A stretch of 64,000 nt of DNA from Andrena cerasifolii. Lineage: Eukaryota; Arthropoda; Insecta; Hymenoptera; Andrenidae. Location: the NCBI RefSeq assembly GCF_050908995.1, contig NC_135121.1, positions 14,074,001 to 14,138,000 on the forward strand, read 5' to 3'. The position numbers and the translations under genes are program-made. The stretch's first letter is position 1. Each line of letters opens with the position of its first letter. Positions 11,651 through 24,920 of this stretch are shown piece by piece. A model generated the notes under the pieces. It did no database searches and had not been told where the DNA came from. It saw only the letters and a list, made by a program, of their open reading frames with translations.

Positions 11651-14600
11651 GCTTCCCACTCACGCGCACTTAGTCCTCTCTTACTCTTCGCTTCCATTCC
11701 TGCTGTTTTAATGTAAAACACCCCCCACCCCACCCCACCCCCTGCGGTTAATTCTTTATTCGTCGCCAGCTTTCTTTCGCTCCCTTCGCAGTACCGTTAA
11801 ATTTGCGGAACGTTTTGCGGATCAGCATCAGGCGATTTGCCGTGCTCTCGCGGACAGAACAGAACGAGAGGAAGGAGGTACAGATACATGCGAGACATAC
11901 TCGATATGTTAATAATAAAATTCACGACGTACTTTATTGTAAACCCGCGAATCGAACAATGCAATATTACTAATACTAAATTACTCCGAGAACCCACGCG
12001 GGCGAGTGGGTACGCGTAATCGTGTGACTCGACTCTACCGGACCAAGGTAGCGGGTAATAACGAATAATCCTGGTTCATTAAAAAGTTGGCCACTTCGCG
12101 TATTCGTAATCAACAAGCGGCGACGAGTGTCCCCGAAAACGCACTGCGAAAGTGTACGTTTCTATGTATGTAGGTACGTGTATACGCACGTAAACGCCCC
12201 CTAGCAAGTCGAGTCGGAACACCGCGATCGTGAGGATACGAGCACGGGGGATGCACATTTGCACGCATACAATCGACCACGCACGGGACAAAGAAATGAA
12301 GGAAAAGTGCGCGCGCTTTTAACGTCGGAACTAATAACTCTAATTCTAATTAATAGCCGATGATATTAAATCCCCGCTACGCATTTTTACAGCGCTCTTC
12401 TATGGCACCAGATACACCCATGTCCAGCTCGACTTAAAAGTATAGCTAGCTGATTTCAATCTGCCGGCCGCTTCGTGTACGAAGGGAAATTTTCTCCAAG
12501 TTTTCGTGCACACTTTCTCGTACAACGCCGATTACAACGGTCGAGTCTAGAACACGTACGTACATACAGCAAGCATGTACGTGTATGCCTACGTAAACGT
12601 ATACGCAGGATGTTTGAAAGAAGCGCTAAAAAATTTAAGGGTGCATCTAGTAGTCGCTGTAATAAGGCAAAAGCGCCTTAATATACCTGCTAATGATATG
12701 ATAATACGCGATCGATGATAACCCTGTTTTCGCGGCGTTGCAACCGCGGTGAATAGACGCAAGGCTTTTGCATTACTCGTTGATAGGTAATTAGGTACCC
12801 TCCCTCCTATACATAGTGTATTAACCCGCAGACGGCGGACGATTCGAGTCGGCGCGTTCAAGTATGTACGTATGTACCTATATAATTGTTTCCATTTAGG
12901 AAAGTCTCTCTACTACCTACGAACTATTTACTACCCCACACTTGGTAACGTTACGCTTCGGTCCAAAACTCCGGACTCTGACGACTCCGCCGACCGAGGG
13001 CTCGATACGACACGATAGTTTCATTCTTAACGTGGATGAATCAATTTAACGCTATACGGCACACGCAATTAAACTCTTGAATCCTTCTTCTCAACACCGT
13101 ATCCGTTCTACGCGCTTCCCTTGATTTCCAACCCCAAGGAAGCATAATCAGTGCGCAAAATTATATTCAAAGCATTGGGCAACTTAATCGAACGTGTACG
13201 TACTCGGAACTTGGAGCACCGTTAAAGAGAATGATGCTACTGAATATTAAGTAAACGGTACAAAAAGGAACCAACGCGTGTCTGCTCGCATTCACGCACG
13301 CACACACACACAGCGCGCCCACCCCCAGCAGCCCAACGTTTATAATAAATTCGAGATCTCCTGATTCGCAGACGATCGTTATGGGGGTGAAGATGTTTTG
13401 CAATCACAGTAGACACCGTTTCTGTGCCTTCCTTCTATTCCACTGCGCACGGCTGTTTCTATTCTTGTCCGCACGCAATAATTATTATCCTCCAAACTTT
13501 TATATAACAAGTATTGCTGTAAAACAGCATTATATATTTCTACTGCTTTCAAACGAGAAAGGAAAAGAATGAGCAAACAGCGGATGCGAACGATATGCTT
13601 ACTTTTTACTTTCCACTTTCCCTAAAGTGTTCTTGAAAATAGTAAATAGGTACATTAGACATAATTCGACGAATTCGGCGAACGTTTAGACGTTAATCTT
13701 CGCCAGGTATATGATTACTGGTACGCGTTAAGAACGTACGAGCGAGCAAGGCACTCTTCTTATTGCTTTATAACTTTTCCATCCGAATTACAGCGATCGA
13801 CACTCCTTTCATACACGCGCTCATCCATTTTGCCTGTTGTCTTCGTCGACTCTCCGATAGTGCAAAACTTTGAATTACTTAGGAACTTGAAAGATTCGAT
13901 GCTTCGATGCGGATAATTTGGTACTGTATGCATGAATGTATGTATGTACAGATGATTACGGCTCTGACTTTCTTCGCCTTTGCGCGACACAAGGCAAGAG
14001 GAAGGCGAACCTCGGTTCACGATTTCAACGTGGCAAAAAGTATGGAATACAGTATAACAACGACGGCTCGTAATTCTAACGTGATTCTAACACATACGTG
14101 TGTGTCTGTTGCCTGTTGTTCGTCTTGTCGTTATCGCCGGTTCCGTCTTCGTCATCTATCTCGTCGTTAGCCGCACGTTTCGTTCTTCGTGCAATCGAGA
14201 AGGTTTACCTCCCGGCCGTTTGTTCTCTGTCGGAGAGAGAGATCGATCCTTAACCTAATGCAAATTATTTTCCCAACACTTTTTAACGAGACGGTCTCGC
14301 GACCTTACGGATTAATATCGCGATTTAAAAATAAATTTCAATCGTATTTTGTACATCGAAGAGCTTTGTATTCTTTGAACACGGTTTAAATGTTTAAATC
14401 TAGCTCGCGTATCGATGCGCACTATTCGCGTACAGAACAGATTCATGTTTAACGAGCGTCGCACTGACAGCATACACGTTCGCATCGATTCACGCTCACG
14501 TCCGCATTCACATCTGACCACACAATATACGCAACAAGGGACACTGTATTATACGTTTCATAGGCACGATACTCCGACACCAGTTCCTTTCTCTCCTTCT

Positions 14601-15454
14601 TCATCTTCTCCACCTCCTTCTACTTCTTTCCCCTTTTCTTTCAATCGCTCAGACACACAACGAACTCATTTACTAGCTATAGTTTCGGCAAAGAGGAATC
14701 TACTATTTAAATTTATTTAAACAACTTGTTTATCCATAAACCTAACAGTTAAGTCTTTGGCGTTTGTACCAATGATTTTTCTATACGCGATTCGTATTTC
14801 ACGACGCTGATCCCCAATTAACGACTATCTCTTACAATTAAGACTTGTACGTCACATACATTCCACCATCTTTGTGGGTGTAAAATAGAAATCTATGCAT
14901 ACGTATGTACTTGTTACTTATACACACACACACACACACATCTGTTTTTGATAGGCACGTGCACGCTTATATGTATGTTCCCGATGATACAACCAACGAG
15001 CGGCTCACGTGTCTTTGTGTATCGTTTGTTAAAATGTGATTCTCCCCCGTCGGAAGGATCATCATCGATATCGTGTCGACACACGTTTAAACAAATCGCT
15101 GATTATGTAGTCAGCATCAGTGTGACGGCACAGTGCCAACCGTTTGAGGGAGGAAAGGGAGAGACCGTCTCAACCGTATGCGAGCGACGCATTAAAACGG
15201 TGAACGAATCTCTTTTCAAACAGTCTTATTTGTCTAACGTAAATGCGAAGATAAACGCAATTGCTATCTGAATTAGTGCATAATGTTTCAATAGTAACAA
15301 CCAGAGGAAAGCTAAAACCAATACGCGTAAAATAACGTATATATTTCTCGTTCCAAGTACCGTATAGCCTCGAAACATGAAAGGAAAACACACGCAATCG
15401 TTAACGTCATGCAATCAATCGCTAGTCTCGATAAAAAGAAAAAGAACAAAATTG

Positions 15455-15657
15455 TAATAATGATAATAGTAGTAGTAGTAGTAGTAGTGGCGGTGGTGAT
15501 GGTGGTGGCGATGGTGGTAGTAGTAGTAGTAGTAGTAATAATAGTAGTAATAATAATAATGGTGGTAATAATAGTAGTAGCAGCAGCAGCAATAGTAATA
15601 ATAGTAGTAGTAATAATAATAAGTAGTAATAGTAATAATAATAGTAATAGTAATAAT
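15455..15657. repeat. Imperfect GTA/ATA/GTG trinucleotide repeat
   Basis: About 200 bp of mixed GTA, ATA, GTG and GCA triplets forming a compound microsatellite. It generates poly-Val, poly-Ile and poly-Tyr frames that are not genes. Confidence 0.95.
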
Positions 15658-16853
15658 AAACACAACGCAACGAAATGCTTTCAATGTTCTTTGGCTAGTC
15701 CCTGCCTTAATTTATCTAGCAAAAAAAAAAAATACTATGGTACAAACGTACATGGAAACTGATTCAGAGTATGTACGCTCATTGCGAATGTCTGTAAAAC
15801 TGAACAATTATGCGCACTCGAGACACTTTTTCGCGAGGGAATATGGCAACAGATAAAACTTGACGAACAACATAAGCGATACTTTTAAACCCCCGGGGGT
15901 CCTGCCTGGTTCGCACTGCACGACATATCATAACATCAGTTTCTTGTCTCCTCTATGATTCTCCCCTTTCTCCCTCGAAACATTCAAAGAAACACACATG
16001 TCCACGAGGATTCCACTACGAACTACGGTAAACGATGCGGAGAATCCAAGGAATGAAATTTAAATTAACATTCCATCCAACTTTTCTCCAGTTACACTGA
16101 ACTTTTCACTTGAAATATAAAATTTTGGCACTTGTTTGGCCGTTGGCTTTATATGGTATCCCGGCACTGAACGAACACGTTCAAGTACGTGCCAAGAAGA
16201 GTAGAAAAAAAAAAAAAAAAAAAACGACACAATACGTGTTGCTCGTCGGATGTGTATAGATATAATTTGACCCGCGATATTATATTTCTCAGTCTCCCCA
16301 AGGAATCCGGCGGCATTCATTCTCATTAAACTCGTTGTTTGTTCTTTGAACAGAAAAAAAGGCAGAAGAAAGAATTGCTTAAGATTATGTTGACCGCGCG
16401 GATTTTGAACTGTGCCTACGTCGTTCGCATATGTGGAAACGCGTACACACATGCGTACGAAGAGAAGGCCGCAACACTCGGGGCAATATTGTCACATAAG
16501 GGTAAACGTTTGGTTACTTTCAGCTTGGTTGGCTTCAATTATTTTTCGAGTCTTGAGAGAATTACCCGCATCTCACACTGCGCGCAGATATTGCAATCGA
16601 CTGCAACTAGGTTTCGCGCTGTCCGCTTGACTCGCGCGTTTCGAAACTTGCGAGGTAAAGGAAGAACGGAAAGAATATTTTACTGAACGAGGCTCGACGC
16701 GAATCGTGGCGGTGGCGGTATCAAAGTGATAAGATTGTTTAATGTTCTTGTGCGGGGAGGAGGAGGAGGAGGAGGGGGGGGTGGGGTTGGGGTAATGGAA
16801 TCGGAAGCTAAACAGAGTTGGGTGTAAACGACAGGCAAGCAACACCGCTCTCG

Positions 16854-19800
16854 TTAAACCGGTACGGCCCCCTCGCGTTCCTTCTCCTGTTGTCGCACAG
16901 CAACAGCTGCTTCGACCAGCAAGTAGAGACACTTGAACTTGTCTTTGTCCTCTTCGGGTGGCGTCGGCGGTGGCGTCTCATCCGTATGTGGACTGTGAGC
17001 GTTGCGCGTACTATACACTTCGGTTTCGTGCTGCACATCGGGCGTCTGGATAAGATGCTGTCTCGGTGCGCTCCAATATGCAGCCTCGTTCCCCATAGAA
17101 GATTCATCTTCGTCCCTGAACGAAGAAGCAAGAAAGTATTTATCGATTCCGGTCGGGGTTAGCTGGCGTTAATTTTCGGCGGTTAATCCGCAAAGTATAG
17201 ACCTACCCTCGTCGCGCCGGATGAGTAATCGTCTCTTCGTAAGCACCAAGCTGGCCGACGTTCTGCTCAATTTTTGTCTCCGAGTAAGGATAGACTATCA
17301 CGCTAGGCCACTGAGTAGTCGGGCGTTCTTCCTCGCTATGGGAACTACTTTCGTAATCGTTCGGACTGTCCTCTTCGCTTCTGAAAGGCGAAAATCACGC
17401 GCGTTAAGAAGACGGTCGCCTCCAACTATGATAATACCAGATATATTATTAACCAGACGGAATTGTGACGAACCGATACATTAGTCCAGCAGGATCTTCG
17501 TAGTCATGGTCTCTGCTGCGTTTCGGCGCACTCATGCCAGCCAATGAATCCCAATTCTGGTTGGTCCTTGGCCCGAGACTGGATGCCTGCTGATGACTTC
17601 CTGCTGGCATCTTCTTGCCGCGACGAGATATCGTGTACTGCAGAGGGTCGTGGCCTTCCCTTCGGATCATTTCCGGCAAAATTCGTCGCCTAGCATTTAT
17701 GAACCAATTGCAGACCTACGTCAAATACAATATGCTTTTCATACCGAAGAAACACACATTTGCAGGCCTCCGGGTGTTCACATTTTCACATTTTCAATTC
17801 ACGGAGGGTAGAGGACGGAAATTAAAGGGAAACATCACTGACCTGGAGTACCGTGAGGTTCGCCTCTTGGCTGAGCGTCAGCTTCTCGCTATCGCTCGGA
17901 TAGGCATTGTACCTGTGCTCGTACAGCCACCGCTTCAGTATTTTCACCGAGTGCTTCGGCAGGTTTCCCCTGCGTTTTCTCACGGAATGCGAGCCAGAGT
18001 GGTGAAGTATCCCAGAGTGGACTTTAGCGCGCAATGCGTTCGAGTCCGTGTCGGAGCCGCTCTGGTCGTCATCTGTACTACTCGAGGAAGGGAAACGTTC
18101 TCTTGCTGAAACAAAATATTCACCGTTCAATTACTCGTACATATTAGGTAACCCACCCGCCGCGCCGTTACCTACTCTACGCGCCATACATATTCTCTTT
18201 CTTTTTATTATTATCATTACTCGGCAACGACTAGCCTCTCGGCATTTATCCGGCCCTAAAAAGCTTTGTTTTCATAACAGAAATCCGTCGTTGGCTCCCG
18301 CTGTAAGCCCGAAATCCTTTCGGCTACCCAAGCGTGTAGTAAATACGTAGGCAACGCGTGATATCTATGGGAATAAGAAGAAACGAATGATTCGCAAGCG
18401 CAGCTCGATTTTCTATTACCAGTGTGATTTTTCTCATCCATTTCCTTCTTTTCCTTTTAAACATTCAGGCAACGTAAATAAATCTGTCAGAGTCTCGCCG
18501 AATCCTCCCGACACCTGAGATGGATTCTTTTTCTCCCCGTTTGTTCGCGAAATTATATTCTCCCGGGCTAATTCTACGGCCCTGGGGTTAGATCGCACCG
18601 ACGACTAATCTTAGCACTTGAGAGTTTGTAGTTACGTAAGGTCCAGTAACCCGACGGCACAAAATTAGGATCCAAGCTCCTCGTGGCTAGACGAATGCCT
18701 ACTATGTATGTGTCGCGCGACGGCGATGCCAGGCGTCGGGGCGAGGGTGGTAAAAACGGCGCACGGTAAGAAAACTGTACCGATAACATTATCGATGCGA
18801 TAGCAGCCGACACGCCGATATCTAGCCAAAAGAAAGAGACACTCGGCGACCTTAGTTTAACCGGAACACGGAGCAGCGTCCACCTCCTCCTCCTCCTCCT
18901 CCTCCTCCATTCATCTAAATATACAACGAGTTGCCGGCAACTTTACGAATGCACCGTGTGCACTAATAGCGTTTCCTCACCTTCCCGGGGCAATCGAATC
19001 GAACCGATAGACTTGGCAGCGTAAGAACGTGGAGGGAGGGTTGTCGGAATATTGGACGATGCACCGCCGAAGGTAGCTGCCTATGCCCACCTAACGAAAA
19101 CGCCTCTCGTTGAGACAACATCGATAATAGGTATATCCCAACATCCGAGATTGTATCGACCCGACTTGAGGTGTCTACGTACCCCTCAAAGTGCATGCCG
19201 AATGCCGACAGAGTCGGTAACCGATAATTCGGTCGGGCCATCTCCAAAGCTCGTCGCATCGCAATGGGGGGCACCGCGTTAATCAGTAATGCCATCGTCA
19301 CGTTCCAAAATATTGTTACGCGTAGTTTTATTGCGCCTGCTATTCTCGATTTTACGCGTTTCCGAAGAATCGTTATCGGGCACCCTTTGGAAAGGAAATT
19401 GGTGCAGGTAACACAGTATAGGAAATATATGCAAATTCGGGTTTAATTGTCTCTGTTAAATTATAGGGGGATGCCAAAGGAAAGGTGAGGCAAGTGTGAA
19501 AAATAGAAAGAAAAGTCTATTGAAATCGCGTCGTATCCTGCTTCTCGAAATATGCCCCGCTAATCCAACAACGGTACGTGTTAAGGCGAAGAAGTTGGAA
19601 ACCGAAACAAGTCTGACGGCTAACCTTTGTGACATCTACTTGCGTACGCAATGTCTCGCATATTTTGCATTCAATACACCGATTACGCGCGTTCAACACA
19701 AATACACGCGCAACATCCGTATGCCATCGAATTTAGTATTTATTAGTAATTCCGGGCTGCTCGAATTAACAGCAAAAAGTGCAGGGTCATTGGTAGCGCT

Positions 19801-20560
19801 GCGAGGAACCCGTGTGCACAATGAGAGAATAGATAGCCGTGAAAAAAAATTATATTTATAAAAAGTAGCGACCCCCCACCCCTCGTGCTTGATCGCTATT
19901 AAATTGCGCGCATGAGAATAATAGATTTTCAAGCCAGCTTTGTAATCGCGACCCGCATTTTCCTGTTGCAGTGTATAATGGATCAGCAACGGATAGAGTA
20001 TTCTTTAGCTTTAAATTCTGGGAGCACGTGGTAAGCTGACCGCTGACGATTCGACTCCCGAGTCGAACCGTGCCACGGGGTTTACAGCGATGCTTACAGG
20101 GATTCTCTGGCGCACACACGCGCCCGCACACACGCACACACGCCACATCTATAGCCTCTCCATCTCCCGTCACTCCTCGTTTCTTTTTACATATCCCCCC
20201 GAATCGCAAAGAAATCAAACTTGAAACACGGGAGGGACAGCCCTCGAGGCGTGCGTGCACACACCACGTGGCGTGTACATGCACGTATCACTTCTAACAA
20301 TATAACTTGACGATTCGTTGTTCTCCTATGGATCGCATTATTTATTGCGATACGCATACACAGGTTGTTAATAGTACAGCTGGGAATCTTGTTCTCCCGA
20401 CGATAAACAGGCGAAGAGAGAAGAAAGTAGAAGAAGAAGAGTATTCGTGAAAAGTATGTATAAAGGAAAGGCAATCAGTGTGAAGCATTGTAAGCAGGCG
20501 AAGATACGTTTTCATCGCTTCTTTAGTTTAGCACGCGCGCGAGAGAGAGAGGGAGAGGGG

Positions 20561-20602
<42 letters not shown>

Positions 20603-21253
20603 TGTGTGGAGGGGGATGGGCGCCAGTTGCGCAACAGGCACGATTTTCCGTGCCAAGCCTAGACAAACTGTGGACGATCGATCTGAAAATCGATTCTTCA
20701 TTATTAGCCCCCACAAAAACAAAATAGCTTTGCATAATTTTATGTCTACCTTACTGTTCGAGGAACGACTCCTCTTAACAGATCTATCTGAATCCGCCGA
20801 AATTACGACACGCGGGATCTTACCTGTCGCAAACATATTTGTATGCTGGGACGGAGACGAACTGTCGTTACATGATACCGTCGTCACCGACGACGCTACT
20901 GGCAATACCGCGCGGCGACAACCCGAGTTACGCGAATAACGGCGACGATGCTGTTGCTGTTGCTGCTGACGGTCGTTTTGATGATCGTGCGGGTGACGAT
21001 GATGGTGTCTATGACGACGATGATGATGACGATGATTATGACGATGGCGGTGGTGGTGGTGATGCTGGTGATCGTTGTTATTGCGACGATGGCGACTGCG
21101 GCGACGATGATAATCCTGCTGCTTCTGTGTGTGTCGATGTTGATGATCGTGATAATAGTGGATACGAAATTCTTGATGATATTGCTGTTGTGTACCTGCA
21201 AGTTTCTCGGTACTGTCTTTCTGTTCCAAATGTACGGAGGCTGGTGGTAGCAT
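16854..21253 (-). CDS. achi: TGIF-type TALE homeobox protein (achintya/vismay ortholog)
   Basis: DNA-binding transcription factor; the Drosophila relatives achintya/vismay act in spermatogenesis. Exons: 20824-21253, 17843-18105, 17474-17715, 17207-17380 and 16854-17115 (phases agree; 456 aa). The homeodomain spans about residues 186-246, with the TALE three-residue insertion (NAYPSD) and WFINARRR recognition helix. An acidic Ser-rich segment follows. The C-terminus LYLLVEAAVAVRQQEKER matches the conserved TGIF/achi tail. The N-terminal 143 residues are dominated by His, Arg and Gln. The first exon stays open upstream to an acceptor at 21361 (36 more codons), so the true start may lie in an unseen exon. 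Exon 3 could also end at 17480, and reading through it gives an early stop at 17449. Confidence 0.88.
18106..20823 (-). other. Large intron of the TGIF-type gene
   Basis: 2.7-kb intron between the N-terminal and homeodomain exons. It contains a CTC microsatellite (18885-18909), a short CA/CG-rich stretch near 20110-20145 and an AG microsatellite (20540-20600). No internal coding exon was found. Confidence 0.7.
20540..20600. repeat. AG microsatellite
   Basis: GA/AG dinucleotide run with a GGG-rich interruption, within the large intron of the homeobox gene. Confidence 0.95.
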
Positions 21254-22099
21254 GACGTTCTTATGTTCGTCAGAACGAAAGAGGTCGGACAGGTTGCGCA
21301 GATACGGACCCCGCGGTGGTGTCCAGGCGAAGAATTTCAGCGACTCGGTTTTATCACGCAGCTAGGACGACATTCTGAATACATGTATAGAAATTTTATC
21401 CAATCGATGCACATACATATACCATCGTATCGCTATGATAACCGTTTCATGGTACGCATATTTACCAATATCATTACCCACGCGTTTTCCATCTATCGCT
21501 ATCTTTCTCTTGACCCTCTTTTCTAAACTTCGCTTCGTAACCATCGGAATTCAAACGACACAGAACGAAAGACATTTGCCTCGTTCGCTAGACGTCGCAG
21601 CGACGCACGGTGTTTTAATAATTGCACGTCCAATGGCATCGAACGTTACTAAATTTCCTTTTCCTCTATCGAACGATGCTGCCTCGTTGCCGATGATAAT
21701 AACGATAAGAACATCGATCTCGATGACGCTCCCTCGCGCTGTTCCCAGCGCGGCTGCATTTCACAGTCTTGTAAATTAACTTCAATTCTCAGTTACGTAC
21801 TTCTCTTTCGCACATCCCCCCCGCCCCTGCTTCGTCCTTCTCAGAACCTTCGTTTACAGTTGCAAAATCGAGCGAATCGATTCTCACATTTTACCATTCA
21901 CGATTTCTTTCACGCGCCGACTATTGGCCAGGCAGTTCCATCCTTTTTCGAATCGACATTGTAATTCTCTCACTACCAGCCGTTTCTAACGATTAATACC
22001 CGACAAGACTCGAAGCGCAAGAGACGTAGGTACGCGTTGCTTGCCATTCGCGTTTGATTTCGAGAACCGACGAATCTCCGCTGGGTATACGACCGTCTA

Positions 22100-22460
22100 G
22101 GACGCGACTGGGCCAACCATGTTCGGAAGCCGGCTTGACAGTGCTCTGACAAGACGGGACAACACGACGAGAGCGAATGCGCGCGCGCGCGCGTGTGTGC
22201 GTGTGCGATGCGTGACAGTGTGGTGCGAAGGGGAGAAGGGGGAGAGAGAGATCCGCACGCGCGGCCGCGCGGGCCCACTTTTCGCTTCACGGCTAGCCAT
22301 TGGACTCTCTCCGTTCGTAGCCGTTCGTATCCCTTCCCTTCGCGTCTTTCCCGCCACAGAGAGAGACTCCGTGATGATACGACGAGACCCGTTGGCCCGC
22401 GTTGTCCTAGTGACGCGCGGCGGCGATATAGCGCGTAAAGCTGTCCCCACCATAGTACGC
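22100..22460. promoter_or_regulatory. CpG-rich segment upstream of the TGIF-type gene
   Basis: GC-rich, CpG-dense DNA with an alternating CG/TG run at 22174-22206. It lies 0.9 kb upstream of the first recognised homeobox exon on the same strand. A promoter or 5' exon is plausible; no core element was identified. Confidence 0.3.
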
Positions 22461-23984
22461 ATCTTCTACTTGTTGGCGGGAAACACGTTCCGCAACAGCT
22501 GCTTCTTATCTGTTCTTCGGCTCTAAAACCTTTACACCTCGGAGTTTCAAATGCTGCTGCCGTAGAAAATTATCAAGATAACTCCGGCCACTGTATCAGA
22601 AGCATCATTTTATTTAAAACAGCAAAGTTGGCCGGAAAGAGATGTGAGGCTTCTGAAAGCTTTTTGATTTAGAGAAAGTAAGTTCTTCACCTTTTATCGC
22701 GTCTGTGCGTAGAAAAATATGGTAGTCGCTCCAACGCCACCGCTGCGAAGACGAAGAGATACAAAGACCGATAGTGCGAGATAAGGCTGCGAGATAAAAC
22801 CGTAATCTACGAGCAGAAAAAGCGTGAACGTTTAGAACGGGAACCTAGTCGAGACTCGAGCCACGATACGAGCCACTTGTGTAACACCTCGGGACGAAAT
22901 TCACAAAGTTCCCCCGTGATTACAAGTTTCATTTGCCGTTTATCGCCGCATAAACAGCGCGCCAGTTTTCACACAGCAAAGCAGATTTTCATTTCCTTGC
23001 CGAAAAATGCCGAAATATATTTCCTCTCGTTTCTAGTTGGCTGTTCTCTTCGTCGCCTGCAATCAACATGTTCAACTTGTTCAGTTTCCACGTGTCTGTT
23101 TGTTCTTCCGATTCACTGGCTCGGATACGGTAAAGCTGCCCTTTTTATCTTATCGACACAACTCGTGTTCTATTTTCCTTATGATCGAGGGTAGGTAGGT
23201 TCTAACGCGATAAGATGCTTACCATATTCCCTTGGCCCTATCGCGGTCGGTAGGCAATAAATTCATGCTTATCCATTAGTTACCGTCATCTTGTAATAAT
23301 TTCCATATTTCGTGCAGCCTCTTCTAATCGTATGTACGTGTATAAAAATATCTCCTTGTGTCCTCTCTATCCTCAAATAACGCCGGTATAATAACAGCGG
23401 TGCATCTAAATGCAAAGTCAGAAAATATCGAAGAATAAGAACATCGCAGAGAAGACATGTACAGTAAAAAACGAATTAATAAAAATCGATCGAGTCGCTC
23501 CTTGCCGAACCATCTGGGGGCACGGCAGTGCCCCCGCCGAGTCGAGTCGGGCAAGCACAGCCGTAGCGCTACTCTTTTCTGGAAGCAACTCAGCGTGCTT
23601 TTCACGTCCCTGTAGCTTTGTGCTGAAGTTACCCAGAAACCTGAGACTTCTTTCTATTTATCTAGAGTACTTTGCAAACGGAACTAAACCCCCGAATTTC
23701 ACATTTCCAGATTTTCTAGTTTAAATGATGTTTGAACTCAAAGTTTCGTTATTTCGACACTGACTGGTCATCAAAATCAGACGTACTTCTCGCAGCTCTA
23801 GAAACTTTAACTTTGGCTGAAAGGTAGTGTTTGGGATGCAAAGAAAAGAAAAATTAAAAAATCTAGAAAAATCTTCTTCATTGAGAATTTATGAAAGAAA
23901 GTCGATTTCTCTGGAACCGCGAATCCATAATCATGCAATTTGACAGGCACGTTCCTCTTAGCTCCCAGGTGCTCGCTAAGAAAT

Positions 23985-24272
23985 TTAACCCTTAACTGGT
24001 AAACTGTTTTTGGCAAACGTGACTGGTATACTGGGGTCGTGGCAGACCCCAAATAAAAAAGGACACAGAAATTTGTAAAGTCGACACTAGAGCAACCACT
24101 ATGAATATTTTCATCTTAGGTAATGTATAAAATAATAGAAGCGTAGAAAGTTAAACTATTATTATAAAATTAATTAGAAATTCAGTTTACCAACTTAGAC
24201 AACTGAAAATTGTACATCGAACTTTGGGTGCTTGGGGTCACGAGCGACTCCAGGATACCAGTTAGGGGTTAA
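23985..24272. mobile_element. piggyBac-like non-autonomous element
   Basis: Bounded by TTAA at 23985-23988 and 24269-24272. Termini read inward CCCTTAACTGGTA and CCCCTAACTGGTA. A further subterminal match (CTGGTATACTGGGGTCG against CTGGTATCCTGGAGTCG) lies just inside. TTAA plus CCC termini is the piggyBac signature. At 288 bp there is no room for a transposase. Confidence 0.8.
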
Positions 24273-24590
24273 AAAAAAAACTCCCACCGTTTCACCGAAA
24301 AAAAGATATATGAAATTTTCGTCCCGGCGCGCTCGACGCGAGTTTCGGTCCTGGCCCCGTAAACGTAGTCACTGGTCACGGCGCGGAACCCGCCACTTCG
24401 CGAAAACCGCGGGCGGAGATGGCTGGCTACCCGCGAATCACGATTCTCGCCTGCCAAAATTCGCGGTTTCGCTGCAAATATCGCGGCGCGACAACGGATG
24501 GGCCCAGTACAATGACAGGCGAGTTTTATAGTATGGGAACTAAAATTTTGTATTTAAATGACGATGGCGAAATCAGCCATCATCGAGTAG

Positions 24591-24819
24591 CAGAGTTGGG
24601 CAAAATGTAATCTAATTAAAATTTACAAATTACGATTAAACTGTAATTGTGCAATTAATTACACGTTATTTTCTGTAATTGTTAATTTAGGTAGTTGACC
24701 ATTTGGTTTTGGCAACTATCTAAATGAAACATTACTGAAAATAATGTGTAATCAATTGCACAATTACAGTTTAATCCTACTTTCTAATTTGTAATTAGAT
24801 TACATTTTCCCCAACTCTG
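24591..24819. mobile_element. hAT-type MITE with perfect 8-bp target duplication
   Basis: The 229-bp element begins CAGAGTTGGGCAAAATGTAA and ends with the inverted counterpart (one mismatch in the first 20). It is flanked by perfect TCGAGTAG duplications at 24583-24590 and 24820-24827. Eight-base duplications and CAGAG termini define the hAT superfamily. The interior is AT-rich TAATTACA/TGTAATTA repeats; no coding sequence. Confidence 0.93.
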
Positions 24820-24920
24820 TCGAGTAGTCCCTATGCATGGAGATGGTTCGTGTCTGTTTCACTCTATATCGTTTTGCTGTGCACGGTAACACAGCCTCGT
24901 GATATGAAAAAGAAGTGAAA

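Larger units (their letters stand above)
9297..16853. other. Gene-poor region downstream of the TGIF-type gene
   Basis: 7.5 kb without a supportable coding exon. All longer open frames are microsatellite translations or lack any recognisable family. It contains trinucleotide and CT microsatellites, a CpG-rich patch at about 11280-11650 that could be a promoter, a poly-C/A run at 11719-11742, and a poly-A run at 16205-16224. The right end should hold the 3' UTR of the TGIF-type gene. A non-coding RNA cannot be excluded. Confidence 0.5.

Noticed and set aside
15312..15762. Open frames rich in Leu, Val or Tyr in four reading frames
   Set aside because: All come from one compound trinucleotide repeat.
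22097..22526. Overlapping Arg/Ser/Thr-rich frames on both strands
   Set aside because: GC-rich DNA gives chance open frames; they overlap on opposite strands and none resembles a known protein.
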